Under the pieces are notes generated by a model. That model was not told the DNA's origin. It made no database searches and saw only the letters and a program-made list of their open reading frames with translations. A DNA stretch of 64,000 nt, from positions 62,001 to 126,000 of the forward strand of contig DINS01000021.1 in NCBI GenBank assembly GCA_002426015.1, written 5' to 3'. Origin of the DNA: Flavobacteriaceae bacterium UBA5534. GTDB lineage: Bacteria; Bacteroidota; Bacteroidia; Flavobacteriales; Flavobacteriaceae. Shown one piece after another: positions 1 to 9,205 of this stretch; position 1 is the first letter of the stretch; each line of letters begins with the position of its first letter. Both the position numbers and the translations under genes were made by a program.

Positions 1-2
1 AA

Positions 3-2123
3 GAAATTGCACAATCCACTTGGGAGAAACAACTCGAAAAAATTGTTGTTGAAAGCGATAACAAAGATTATAAGACCAACTTTTATACTGCATTGTACCA
101 CACGATGATTGCGCCAAATCTCTATCAAGATGTGGATGGTCGCTATCGAGGTATGGATTTAAAAGTGCACGAAACCAAAAAATTTGACTATTATACTGTG
201 TTTTCCCTTTGGGACACTTATAGAGCAGCACATCCACTATACACCATCATTGAGCAAGAACGCACCAATGATTTTGTAAACACATTTATTTCTAAATATA
301 ACGAAGGCGGCATTATGCCCATTTGGGATTTATCTGGCAATTATACAGGCTGCATGATTGGTTACCATGCTGTTCCTGTCATTGCTGATGCTTATCTGAA
401 AGGTATAAGAGGTTACGACGCTGAAAAAGCTTTTGAAGCCATGAAATTTTCTGCGACACGCAATTGGCAAGGGTTAAAATCATATAAAGAATTTGGTTTT
501 GTTCCAGTAGAAGAAGAAAGCGAATCGGTTTCAAAAACCTTGGAGTATGCTTATGATGATTGGACGATAGCCAAAATGGCTAAAGAAATGGGCAAGGATG
601 ACGATGAAGAATTATTTACCAAGCGTGCACAATATTACAAGAACGTTTATGACCCAGAAAGCAAATTTATGCGAGGTCGTTTTCGCAATACGTGGTTTTC
701 CCCTTTCGATCCCTATGAAGTCAATTTCAACTATACCGAAGCCAACGCATGGCAATACAGTAATTATGTGCCACAGGACATTTCTGGGTTAATGAAGTTA
801 ATGGGCGGAAAAGACTCATTAGACCAACAATTGGATGTTTTATTCACTGCAAAGTCAGAAACTTCAGGTCGTAACCAAGCCGATATTACAGGATTGATTG
901 GTCAATATGCACACGGTAATGAGCCAAGTCATCACATGGCTTATTTATATAATTTTGTAAATAAACCCTACAAAACACAAGAAAAAGTACATCAAATTTT
1001 GACTACACTTTATAAAAATGCTCCTGATGGCATTTCGGGTAATGAAGATTGTGGTCAGATGAGTGCTTGGTACGTCTTTAGCGCTATGGGATTTTATCCT
1101 GTGACACCAGGCTCCAATCAATATATTATCGGAACACCTTTGTTTAAGAAAACAACAATTAACCTTGAAAATGGCGAAAAGTTCCATATCAAAGCATATG
1201 ATGTAAGTGATGAGAAGAAATACATTGCGTTTGCAAAGCTAAACGGAAGAACATTAAATGAAACCTACCTCTCTCATGAAGACATTATGGAAGGTGGCAC
1301 TTTAGAACTTTGGATGACTGACCAACCAACAGACTGGGGAACATCAGAAGGGGACGAACCCATTACCGAAATTGATGATTATGTGATCGTGCCTGCGCCT
1401 TTCATTGCAAAAGGTGATGTGGCTTTCAAAAATGAAACAGAAATTACTTTAGCAAATGCAGATGCAGATGCTTCTATTTTTTATACATTGAACGATTCAA
1501 CCTTTATAAAATATGAACAGCCTTTCAAGATAGCTGAACCAACTATTTTGAAGGTGTATTCTGAAAAAGATGATGAAAAAAGTGCAATCATAACGACGTC
1601 GTTTTATAAAATTGACCCTAACGTGTCTATTGTTCTAAAAACAGACTATGCCAATCAATATAATGGTGGTGGACAAACCGCTCTCATTGATGGTATAAAA
1701 GGTACTAAAGATTTTAGGACTGGTTCTTGGCAAGGCTATCAAGATAAAGATTTGGTGGCTATTGTCGATTTGGGATCTAACAAACCAATCGAAAATGTGA
1801 GTGTCAACTTTTTACAAGATCAACGTTCTTGGATATTTTATCCTACCGAAGTGCTCTGTTATGTATCGAGTGATAATCAAAATTATCAATTGATATCGAG
1901 CCAAAAAATTGATGCGACCAAAGGTTCAGAAAAAGCAGACATAAAAACCATTCAATTTGATTTAAAAAACAAAAAAGCACAATACCTTAAAGTCGTTGCA
2001 AAAAAACTTGGCAAACTACCAAAATGGCATCTTGGCTATGCATCTGATGGTCGCAGTTGGTTGTTTGTGGACGAAATCAGCGTTAAAGTCGGCAGTTTAC
2101 AGTCTTCAGTTGGCAGTCAGTAA
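3..2123 (+). CDS. GH92 family alpha-mannosidase, 5' truncated by window edge
   Basis: The reading frame is open from base 3, so the gene starts upstream of the window and the true N-terminus is missing. The protein resembles glycoside hydrolase family 92, calcium-dependent exo-alpha-mannosidases that trim mannose from high-mannose N-glycans in the periplasm or at the cell surface. Recognisable GH92 features are the stretch around YHTMIAPN, IMPIWDLSGNYTGCMIGYH, and near the end of the catalytic part GNEDCGQMSAWYVFSAMGFY. Behind it lie a short chitobiase-type C-terminal domain (around bases 1380-1620) and a discoidin/F5-8 type C-like carbohydrate-binding domain (about 1640-2090). The last dozen residues are encoded by a CAGT-rich repeat. 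A sugar transporter and an aspartylglucosaminidase follow on the same strand, which fits N-glycan use. Family assignment is firm; linkage specificity is inferred. Confidence 0.93.
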   Translation, partial: EIAQSTWEKQLEKIVVESDNKDYKTNFYTALYHTMIAPNLYQDVDGRYRGMDLKVHETKKFDYYTVFSLWDTYRAAHPLYTIIEQERTNDFVNTFISKYNEGGIMPIWDLSGNYTGCMIGYHAVPVIADAYLKGIRGYDAEKAFEAMKFSATRNWQGLKSYKEFGFVPVEEESESVSKTLEYAYDDWTIAKMAKEMGKDDDEELFTKRAQYYKNVYDPESKFMRGRFRNTWFSPFDPYEVNFNYTEANAWQYSNYVPQDISGLMKLMGGKDSLDQQLDVLFTAKSETSGRNQADITGLIGQYAHGNEPSHHMAYLYNFVNKPYKTQEKVHQILTTLYKNAPDGISGNEDCGQMSAWYVFSAMGFYPVTPGSNQYIIGTPLFKKTTINLENGEKFHIKAYDVSDEKKYIAFAKLNGRTLNETYLSHEDIMEGGTLELWMTDQPTDWGTSEGDEPITEIDDYVIVPAPFIAKGDVAFKNETEITLANADADASIFYTLNDSTFIKYEQPFKIAEPTILKVYSEKDDEKSAIITTSFYKIDPNVSIVLKTDYANQYNGGGQTALIDGIKGTKDFRTGSWQGYQDKDLVAIVDLGSNKPIENVSVNFLQDQRSWIFYPTEVLCYVSSDNQNYQLISSQKIDATKGSEKADIKTIQFDLKNKKAQYLKVVAKKLGKLPKWHLGYASDGRSWLFVDEISVKVGSLQSSVGSQ

Positions 2124-2203
2124 TTATTAGCCTAAAACTGAAAAATATTCGTGTACTGGTGGCAAAAAAAAAAATTTAACTATTAAACCTGGAATTTAAA
2201 AAT

Positions 2204-3514
2204 ATGACCCAACAAAAATCCTATCGTTCTTCCTTTATATTGCTAACCACCTTATTCTTCCTTTGGGGATTTATAACCGTATTGGTCGATTCATTGATTC
2301 CAAGGCTTCGTGAGCTGTTTACACTGACTTATTTTCAGGCTGGATTGGTACAGTTTGCGTTTTTTGGAGCCTATTTCTTGCTGTCGATTCCTGCAAGTTA
2401 TATCCTTTCAAAAATTGGTTATAAAAGAGGGATCATTCTTGGATTATGTACAATGGCATTGGGTTGTTTACTGTTTTATCCTGCAGCTTCCTATCGTGTG
2501 TTTGGTGTTTTTATGTTGGCCTATTTTATTTTGGCTGGTGGCATGACCATATTGCAAGTGGCAGCCAATCCGTATGTCGCTGTTTTAGGAACTGAAGATG
2601 GAGCATCGAGTCGATTGAACCTATCACAAGCTTTCAACTCTTTAGGAACAGCTATTGCTCCAATTATTGGTGCTTTATTTATATTGAGTGATACCATTAA
2701 AACGGAAGGTGAAATCGCTGCACTTTCTGGTAACGAAAAAGGATTGTATCTCGCTACAGAAGCTGCTGCAGTACAAAAACCGTTTGTAGGATTGGCTATT
2801 TTTATCTTTATCATCGCAGGTATTTTCTTTTTTGCTAAACTTCCAAAACTCATCAATGAAAAAACCGTCGGCACCTATGGCGATGCTCTCAAAAACAAGA
2901 ATTTAATGATGGGAGTTCTCGGTATCTTTTTCTATGTTGGTGCCGAAGTGGCCATTGGTAGTTATTTAGTAAATTATTTCTTGGATATGAATCTCGTAGA
3001 GGTTATTAAAGAAAATGGTTTTATGAAATCCATAGCAGAAGGTTTGTTGAGTTCTGGAATTACTGAAAATGACAATAAAGCCATTGTTGGCGTCTTTGTG
3101 ACCTTCTATTGGTCTGGTGCGATGATTGGTCGATTTGTAGGTGCTTACCTCACTAAAATTATGAAACCAGGAAAGGTTTTAGGTATTTTTGCAACCATAG
3201 CAATCACCTTGATTTTAATTTCTATCAGTACCACTGGTTTGGTAAGTATGTGGAGTATCTTGGCAGTCGGATTATTCAACTCTATAATGTTCCCAACCAT
3301 ATTTACATTGGCAATTGATGGTTTGGGCGAATTGAAACCAAAAGCTTCAGGCTTGTTATGTACAGCTATTGTTGGAGGTGCTATCATTCCACCAATGTTT
3401 GGGTTTTTAACTGATCATATTGGCTTTAAGTCATCATTGATTTTTGTAATGTTGTGTTACGGTTATATCCTATATTTTGGATTTAGAAATAGTAAAAAAC
3501 AAGTTGTATTATGA
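2204..3514 (+). CDS. FucP/GlcP-type sugar MFS transporter
   Basis: A 436-residue inner-membrane protein of the major facilitator superfamily, closest by motif to the FucP/GlcP group of proton-coupled sugar symporters (fucose, glucose, galactose, N-acetylglucosamine or mannose in Bacteroidetes). Seen directly: about 12 hydrophobic segments, an N-terminal FFLWGF motif followed by Asp29, which lines up with the proton-carrying Asp of FucP, and the family motif AANPYVAVLG...RLNLSQAFNSLG in the fourth to fifth helices. It follows the mannosidase by 80 bp and overlaps the next gene by 4 bp (ATGA), so the two downstream genes are translationally coupled. The likely job is import of sugars released from N-glycans; the exact substrate cannot be read from sequence. 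Confidence 0.9.
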   Translation: MTQQKSYRSSFILLTTLFFLWGFITVLVDSLIPRLRELFTLTYFQAGLVQFAFFGAYFLLSIPASYILSKIGYKRGIILGLCTMALGCLLFYPAASYRVFGVFMLAYFILAGGMTILQVAANPYVAVLGTEDGASSRLNLSQAFNSLGTAIAPIIGALFILSDTIKTEGEIAALSGNEKGLYLATEAAAVQKPFVGLAIFIFIIAGIFFFAKLPKLINEKTVGTYGDALKNKNLMMGVLGIFFYVGAEVAIGSYLVNYFLDMNLVEVIKENGFMKSIAEGLLSSGITENDNKAIVGVFVTFYWSGAMIGRFVGAYLTKIMKPGKVLGIFATIAITLILISISTTGLVSMWSILAVGLFNSIMFPTIFTLAIDGLGELKPKASGLLCTAIVGGAIIPPMFGFLTDHIGFKSSLIFVMLCYGYILYFGFRNSKKQVVL

Positions 3515-4509
3515 AACGCAGAAACTTTCTAAAGAACGCATCACTTACAGGAGTCGGATTGGCAGTTGGAAGCACGCTGGTTAATTGTGGAAATCCTAAA
3601 GAAGGAAAACCAATAGTGACTTCGAATGAAAAAGCTTCTTTACCTTTAGTCATCGCCACTTGGGATGTTAAGAATGCGACTGCCAAAGCTTGGGAGATAC
3701 TGCAAGCAGGTGGCAATGCACTCGATGCTGTTGAACAAGGTTGCCGAGTGGAAGAAGCCGACGAAAAAGGCCAATCAGTTGGCAAAGGTGGCTTACCAGA
3801 CAGAGATGGCAATGTTACTTTGGATGCATGTATCATGGACAAACATGGCAATTGTGGCGCTGTCGTTTATCTTCAAAATGTGGTGCATGCGGTTTCTGTA
3901 GCTCGGAAAGTGATGGAAGACACACCTCACGTCATGCTTGCTGGTCATGGGGCTGAACAATTTGCCTACGAAATGGGTTTCCCTAAAGAAAACTTATTGA
4001 CAGAAGCCTCCAAGAAAGCATGGGAAGAATGGAAAGTGACCTCACAATACAAACCCATCATCAATATCGAAAATCACGACACCATTGGTATGTTAGCTAT
4101 TGACAAAAATGGTGATATTTCTGGCGCTTGCACTACAAGTGGCTTGGCATATAAAATGGCTGGACGTGTTGGCGACTCTCCTATTATTGGTTCTGGATTA
4201 TTTGTTGATAATGAAATTGGAGCTTGCGTTGCAACAGGATTGGGTGAAGAAGTCGTTAAAACCGTTGGTAGCTTTTTGGTAGTTGAATTGATGCGTCAAG
4301 GCAAAACACCTCAAGAAGCATGCGAGGAAGCCATCAGCAGAATTGTCAATAAGCCGAATAGCAACTACAAAGATTTTCAGGTTGGCTACATAGCTGTGAA
4401 TAAGCAAGGCATTACTGGTTCATACTCAATTCATCAATGGTTTAGCATGACCAAATATCAGGATGGAACGAATGAACAGATACAATCTGATTATTTTAAT
4501 AAAACATAA
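3511..4509 (+). CDS. N4-(beta-N-acetylglucosaminyl)-L-asparaginase, lipoprotein
   Basis: A 332-residue Ntn-hydrolase of the aspartylglucosaminidase family, which cleaves the GlcNAc-asparagine bond left after N-glycoproteins are degraded. The autocleavage site and nucleophile is Thr191 in NHDTIGMLA, followed by the conserved GACTTSGLAYKMAGRVGDSPIIGSG. The N-terminus has twin arginines (residues 3-4), a hydrophobic run and a lipobox LVNC with Cys26, so the protein is probably exported, perhaps by Tat, and lipid-anchored. The start codon overlaps the transporter stop (ATGA). With the GH92 mannosidase and the sugar transporter it completes a small N-glycan catabolic group. It converges with the aldehyde dehydrogenase gene with only 19 bp between them. 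Confidence 0.93.
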   Translation: MKRRNFLKNASLTGVGLAVGSTLVNCGNPKEGKPIVTSNEKASLPLVIATWDVKNATAKAWEILQAGGNALDAVEQGCRVEEADEKGQSVGKGGLPDRDGNVTLDACIMDKHGNCGAVVYLQNVVHAVSVARKVMEDTPHVMLAGHGAEQFAYEMGFPKENLLTEASKKAWEEWKVTSQYKPIINIENHDTIGMLAIDKNGDISGACTTSGLAYKMAGRVGDSPIIGSGLFVDNEIGACVATGLGEEVVKTVGSFLVVELMRQGKTPQEACEEAISRIVNKPNSNYKDFQVGYIAVNKQGITGSYSIHQWFSMTKYQDGTNEQIQSDYFNKT

Positions 4510-4528
4510 TTGCTAATACCAACATCTC

Positions 4529-5941
4529 TTAAAACCACTTCAAGGTCAAATCAATCAACTTCTGCTTAAAATTATTATAAGGAGGATACAACAAATCGGT
4601 GGCTCCCATTGTGTGTTGTTTCACTAATGAACGTCTATTAGAGAATGCCTCAAACCCAAAAAACCCATGTGATTTTCCGATGCCGCTATTATTGCTTCCT
4701 CCAAAAGGCAAATTGGGATTCAAGAACTGTAGTAGATTGTGATTGATGCAACCAGTACCAGCTCTGGTGTTGTTCATGATGTAATCAATGTTCTTTTTGT
4801 TCTTGCTGTAAATATAGAGTGCTAAAGGTTTTTCTTTAGAGTTGATATAATCAACCGCCTCCTCAATTTTTGAATAGGTCTTAACAGGAAGTATTGGGCC
4901 GAAAATTTCATCTTGCATCAATTGAGATGCTTCAGGTGCATTAAAAACCAACGTAGGTTCGATGTAATTATCTTCCAAATTGAAATTTCCTCCAGAAACA
5001 ATTATCGCTTGATTTTGTTCAGCCTCCTCAATATAAGACTTCAGCCTTTCAAAATGCTTTAGATTGACAATCCTACAATAAGAGTTTGAGGTTTCAGCGT
5101 TTTCATTATAAAATTTAACAATTTTTGATTTGAAAATTTTAGTAAATTCATCTTTCAAATCAGACTTGAGCAAAATATAATCTGGCGCAATGCAGGTTTG
5201 TCCTGCATTGGTGAACTTGCCAAAAATGATTTTTTGGACTGCTTTCTCTAAACTCGAGCTACCATCGATAATGGTAGGCGATTTACCTCCCAATTCTAAC
5301 GTTACAGATGTTAGATGTTGGCTTGCTGCTTTCATCACTATTTTTCCAACTTGTGGCGAACCTGTAAAAAAGATATGATTAAATGGGAGTTTCAATAATT
5401 CTTGCGACACCTCAACATCACCTTCTACCAAAGCGATTTCATCTTCCCTAAACAGGTCTTTAATTATCATCGCCATCACTTTTGAAATATTTAAAGTCTG
5501 TTCTGATGGCTTTATAATGACTGTATTTCCAGCTGCAATGGCAGAAACCAAAGGGCTAAAGGTCAAATTAATAGGAAAATTCCAAGGAGAGATAATCAAG
5601 CAAATACCTTTCGGTTCATATTTAATATAAGAGGATGCTCCAAGTAAAGCCAGAGGTGTGTCAACCTTTTGCAGTTTCATCCAAGATTTTAGGTGCTTCT
5701 TGATAAATTTGATTTCACTCAACACTGGATAGATTTCGGTCAGGTCAACTTCTAATTTTGGTTTTTTGAAATCGTCATACATCGCTTTTCGAATAGCCTC
5801 TTTATAAGTTGTCTCTAAAGCAATCTTTAATGCATTCAATTTTTTGACACGCTCTTTATAGGTAGTGCTTCCTATTTTAAATTGATTGGTTTTTTGAGTA
5901 TTAAATAATTCTAAAAACCTGTTATCCTTATAATCTTCCAT
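4529..5941 (-). CDS. NAD(P)-dependent aldehyde dehydrogenase (class-3-like)
   Basis: A 470-residue member of the aldehyde dehydrogenase superfamily, oxidising aldehydes to carboxylates with NAD(P). The key residues are all present: Asn121 in SPWNFP, general-base Glu216 in LELGGKS, and nucleophilic Cys250 in NAGQTC. The length, lack of a long N-terminal extension and C-terminal FGGSNNSGIGKSHG stretch are typical of the class-3/fatty-aldehyde and coniferyl-aldehyde dehydrogenase branch. It is transcribed alone on the minus strand and converges with the aspartylglucosaminidase gene. The substrate is unknown; long-chain or aromatic aldehydes are a reasonable guess for this branch. Confidence 0.92.
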   Translation of the reverse strand: MEDYKDNRFLELFNTQKTNQFKIGSTTYKERVKKLNALKIALETTYKEAIRKAMYDDFKKPKLEVDLTEIYPVLSEIKFIKKHLKSWMKLQKVDTPLALLGASSYIKYEPKGICLIISPWNFPINLTFSPLVSAIAAGNTVIIKPSEQTLNISKVMAMIIKDLFREDEIALVEGDVEVSQELLKLPFNHIFFTGSPQVGKIVMKAASQHLTSVTLELGGKSPTIIDGSSSLEKAVQKIIFGKFTNAGQTCIAPDYILLKSDLKDEFTKIFKSKIVKFYNENAETSNSYCRIVNLKHFERLKSYIEEAEQNQAIIVSGGNFNLEDNYIEPTLVFNAPEASQLMQDEIFGPILPVKTYSKIEEAVDYINSKEKPLALYIYSKNKKNIDYIMNNTRAGTGCINHNLLQFLNPNLPFGGSNNSGIGKSHGFFGFEAFSNRRSLVKQHTMGATDLLYPPYNNFKQKLIDLTLKWF

Positions 5942-5985
5942 TTAATCGTTAACGTATTTATTGGGCTACGAGCCGAATTTGTGCA

Positions 5986-6040
5986 TTTCGTCGATGTTTT
6001 TTGTGTTGGTGTTCATTTAACCGTTTATCGATGTTTTTTA
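5986..6040. promoter_or_regulatory. Direct repeat TCGATGTTTTTT x2 between divergent genes
   Basis: The 12-mer TCGATGTTTTTT occurs at 5991-6002 and again at 6028-6039, 37 bp apart, in the 175-bp divergent gap between the aldehyde dehydrogenase and the small secreted protein. The second copy is preceded by ACCGTTTAT, which fits the general LytTR-domain half-site pattern [TA][AC][CA]GTTN[AG][TG]. A regulatory role is inferred; no regulator of that type is encoded in the window. Confidence 0.35.
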
Positions 6041-6116
6041 TCTAATTTATTATTTTTCACTGACTTTGTGATGTTTCTTTGACTTGTAATTGAAACCAAA
6101 AATAAATTTAATAGTC

Positions 6117-6368
6117 ATGAAAAAAGTTTTAATCCTTATCTCATTTATTGCTTTGCCTCTAATTTCTGTAGGACAAAATAATACATCTGATGCTTTAAAG
6201 CAAAATGACTCTACCGCTACAATTAAAACTGACGAAAAAACAGTTTTAAGTTCTGAAATGAAAGCTGAAGTAAACGAGATCAACTACAAAAAAAGTAATG
6301 ATATCATCAGCATAAAAGCTTACAGAAAAAGTCTTCAAATTAAGGTAAAAGAAATTAAAAATTGTTAA
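6117..6368 (+). CDS. Small secreted protein of unknown function (83 aa)
   Basis: The ATG at 6117 begins a clear signal peptide (MKKVLILISFIALPLISVGQ) that should be cleaved after residue 19 or so, leaving about 60 polar residues with Lys, Asn and Ser and no known motif. An in-frame TTG at 6090 is a worse start because it would put charged residues in front of the signal peptide. I do not recognise the family. It is followed by a strong bidirectional terminator and preceded by the TCGATGTTTTTT direct repeats, which suggests it is a regulated monocistronic gene. Confidence 0.7.
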   Translation: MKKVLILISFIALPLISVGQNNTSDALKQNDSTATIKTDEKTVLSSEMKAEVNEINYKKSNDIISIKAYRKSLQIKVKEIKNC

Positions 6369-6403
6369 TCAGACAATTTTAAGACACCCTTCTATTCATA
6401 TTT

Positions 6404-6447
6404 AAATTCGAGCTATATCAATATTGAAATAGCTCGAATTTTTTTAT
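6404..6447. terminator. Bidirectional intrinsic terminator
   Basis: A perfect 13-bp stem pairs AAATTCGAGCTAT (6404-6416) with ATAGCTCGAATTT (6429-6441), followed by a T-run on the plus strand. It ends both the small secreted protein gene (plus) and cphA (minus), whose stop codon is at 6444-6446. Confidence 0.85.
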
Positions 6448-9101
6448 TTGTTAGGAATATCATCTGTTGAAAACCCATACAACTTGCCGGCTTCCTCTTC
6501 TTTTAACTTTTGAACTAGTTCCAAAGCATCAGGAATGACGTCGCTGCAAATAACAATCAATGAATCCTTTTTTGCGTTTTTGATGGCAAAGGTTGCCGCT
6601 TCCTTTTCATTGGGAATAATAGTGGTTTTCTTATTTGGATCTTTCATTTTAATACCAGCGTCCAACATATTAATGAGTTCGGTTTCTGTTTTCCCTCTTA
6701 AATTCTTGTCTTGTCGAATGATGATTTCATCAAACATTTCGGCAGCAATACTTCCTATTTCATTAGTATCTTCCTCTCGTCTATCACCAACACCTGCTAT
6801 AATTCCAATTTTAATGCTTGCATCAATATTTTCAATAAATTTTTGCAAAGCTCGCATTCCTGCTGGATTATGTGCATAATCTAACAATACCTGAAAATCT
6901 TTGAACTGAAACAGATTTAATCGACCAGGTGTTTGTGCTGGAGACGGAATAAAGGTTTCTAATCCAATCTTGATTTCGTCAATGGTAAATCCTCTCACAT
7001 AGGCTGTAATGACTGCTGGCAAGACATTCTGGATCATAAAGGTTGCACGTCCACCATAAGTTAGTGGTACATTAACGGCTTTAATGACTCGTAACTTCCA
7101 CTCGCCTCGACAGATTGTGATGTATCCATTTTCATAAACAGCCGAAATACCTCCTAATTTTTGCATTGCTTTGATACGCGGATTATGTTCATCCATAGAA
7201 AACAAAGCCACGTTGCAATTAACGGTTCGTCTCATTTCATATACCAAATCGTCATCTGCATTTAAAATGGCATAACCATCTGGTAATACGGTTTCGGGAA
7301 TGACGCCTTTTACTTTGGCAAGCTGCTCAATGGTATGAATTCCTTTTAAGCCTAAATGGTCAGCAGCAACGTTGGTCACGATGCCAATATCACATTTATG
7401 AAACCCAAGTCCTGCTCGCAACAAACCACCACGAGCACACTCTAAAACTGCAAAATCGACAGTTGGGTCTTTCAACACAAATTCGGCACTTGCTGGACCT
7501 GTACAATCGCCTTTCATCAATAATCGGTTTTGGATATAGACACCGTCACTTGTTGTATAGCCTACTTTATAGCCTTTCATTTTTGCCAAATGTGCAATAA
7601 GTCGAGTGGTGGTTGTTTTTCCATTGGTCCCTGTGGTGGCAACAATAGGGATTCGACTTGTAGAACCTTGTGGGAATAACTTATCAATCACATGGGCTGC
7701 AACATTGCGAGGTAATCCACTAGTTGGTGCTAGGTGCATCCTAAAACCTGGCCCTGCATTCACTTCGAGAACAGCGCCTCCTGTGTCTTCCAATGGTTGA
7801 CTAATATCTGTAGTCATCACATCGATACCACAAATATCCAAGTCAATGATTTTTGAGATGCGCTCTGCCATAAACACATTGGCTGGATGCACAATATCAG
7901 TTACGTCTTCGGCAGTTCCACCTGTGCTTAAGTTTGCAGTGTCTTTTAACAATAAACGCTCGTCTTTTTTAAGAACGAAATCCAACGTGTATCCATTTGC
8001 CTTGATGATGCTCAATGTCAAATCGTTTACTGTGATTTGTGTCAGGACATTTTCGTGCCCATAACCACGTCTTGGGTCTTTGTTGACCTCATCTATCAAT
8101 TGTTGAATCGTGGATTTTCCATCACCAATAACATGTGCTGGCGTACGCACAGCTGCAGCCACCAATTTGTGATTGATGACCAACAAACGATAATCATCTC
8201 CAGTAATGTATTTTTCGATGATGATAGCGCCACTTTTAGAGCTTTCTTTGGCGCTTCTAAAGGCTACCAAAGCATCTTCATAGTTTTTGATGTTCACGGT
8301 AATCCCTCTTCCATGGTTGCCATCAACGGGTTTTACTACCAATGGAAAACCTACATAACGACAGGCTTCTTCAAGACTGCTTTCTCGTCTGATGATATCG
8401 CCTCTTGGTGTTTGCACTTCGGCTTGTTCCAATAAATATTTGGTATCTTCTTTATCACAAGCCAATTCCACACCAATACTACTTGTTTCGCTAGTTACAG
8501 TAGCTTGAATACGTTTTTGGTTGGCTCCATAACCTAATTGACATAACGAATATTTATTTAAACGTATCCAAGGAATGCCACGTGCTGCTGCTTCCTCTAC
8601 TATAGAACCAGTACTTGGACCAAGACGTTCTTCCTCGCGCAATTCACGCATTTTCTGGATATCGTCGGTTAAATCATAATCCTTTCCATCAATCAATGCT
8701 TGACATATTTCTACCGAAACTTTTGCAGCATAACGCCCTACAGATTCTTCCATATAAGCAAAAACCACATTGTAAACACCTTTTTCACCATAACCTCGTG
8801 TGCGTCCAAAACCGACATCCATTCCTGCCAATGTCTGGATCTCGAGTGCAATATGTTCAATGATGTGCCCCATCCAGGTGCCTTCTTCGACACGTTGGAA
8901 AAAACCTCCTGGAGTTCCAACCGAACAACGATGTTCATACATTGTAGGAAACATTTTTTCAAGTCGCTCTTTAAATCCTTTTATTTTATCAGATGGTCTT
9001 TCTTCCATTTCTTCAAGGTCGAGCACCATAACAATCAGTTTATGTCTTCTTACTGACCAATAATTGGGGCCTCTCATGGCATTTATCTCACGTATTCTCA
9101 T
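6444..9101 (-). CDS. cphA: Cyanophycin synthetase
   Basis: An 885-residue enzyme that makes cyanophycin (multi-L-arginyl-poly-L-aspartate), a nitrogen and carbon storage polymer kept as cytoplasmic granules. The order of domains is complete: an N-terminal CphA-specific domain (about 1-160), an ATP-grasp ligase (about 165-475, with VVKPVDGNHGRGITVN near 254-270 and EVNAGPGFRMH near 446-456) that adds aspartate, and a Mur-ligase-like half (about 480-870) that adds arginine. The Mur P-loop GTNGKTTTT at 491-499 is intact, which argues for a normal CphA1-type enzyme rather than the CphA2 variant with a degenerate Mur ATP site. It is divergent from cphB. The family call is firm; storage of cyanophycin by this organism is inferred. 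Confidence 0.95.
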   Translation of the reverse strand: MRIREINAMRGPNYWSVRRHKLIVMVLDLEEMEERPSDKIKGFKERLEKMFPTMYEHRCSVGTPGGFFQRVEEGTWMGHIIEHIALEIQTLAGMDVGFGRTRGYGEKGVYNVVFAYMEESVGRYAAKVSVEICQALIDGKDYDLTDDIQKMRELREEERLGPSTGSIVEEAAARGIPWIRLNKYSLCQLGYGANQKRIQATVTSETSSIGVELACDKEDTKYLLEQAEVQTPRGDIIRRESSLEEACRYVGFPLVVKPVDGNHGRGITVNIKNYEDALVAFRSAKESSKSGAIIIEKYITGDDYRLLVINHKLVAAAVRTPAHVIGDGKSTIQQLIDEVNKDPRRGYGHENVLTQITVNDLTLSIIKANGYTLDFVLKKDERLLLKDTANLSTGGTAEDVTDIVHPANVFMAERISKIIDLDICGIDVMTTDISQPLEDTGGAVLEVNAGPGFRMHLAPTSGLPRNVAAHVIDKLFPQGSTSRIPIVATTGTNGKTTTTRLIAHLAKMKGYKVGYTTSDGVYIQNRLLMKGDCTGPASAEFVLKDPTVDFAVLECARGGLLRAGLGFHKCDIGIVTNVAADHLGLKGIHTIEQLAKVKGVIPETVLPDGYAILNADDDLVYEMRRTVNCNVALFSMDEHNPRIKAMQKLGGISAVYENGYITICRGEWKLRVIKAVNVPLTYGGRATFMIQNVLPAVITAYVRGFTIDEIKIGLETFIPSPAQTPGRLNLFQFKDFQVLLDYAHNPAGMRALQKFIENIDASIKIGIIAGVGDRREEDTNEIGSIAAEMFDEIIIRQDKNLRGKTETELINMLDAGIKMKDPNKKTTIIPNEKEAATFAIKNAKKDSLIVICSDVIPDALELVQKLKEEEAGKLYGFSTDDIPNK

Positions 9102-9205
9102 AAAAAATTAGGATTTTGTTGGTTTGATTGAATAATCATAAATATAGAATTTTTTTGTAATTAATTAAGTTTATTTTTGCAAATTGCTAATTCTAATTGA
9201 TAAGA

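Noticed and set aside
3483..3851. 122-residue minus-strand frame opposite the aspartylglucosaminidase start
   Set aside because: It is a shadow of the conserved signal-peptide and N-terminal coding region of the plus-strand gene.
6090..6116. TTG start for the small secreted protein
   Set aside because: It would place MKPKINLIV in front of a perfect signal peptide; the ATG at 6117 is the better start.
8037..8435. Long open frame antisense to cphA
   Set aside because: It lies wholly inside the well-conserved cphA frame; the composition follows from the codon bias of the opposite strand and no start context or neighbour supports it.
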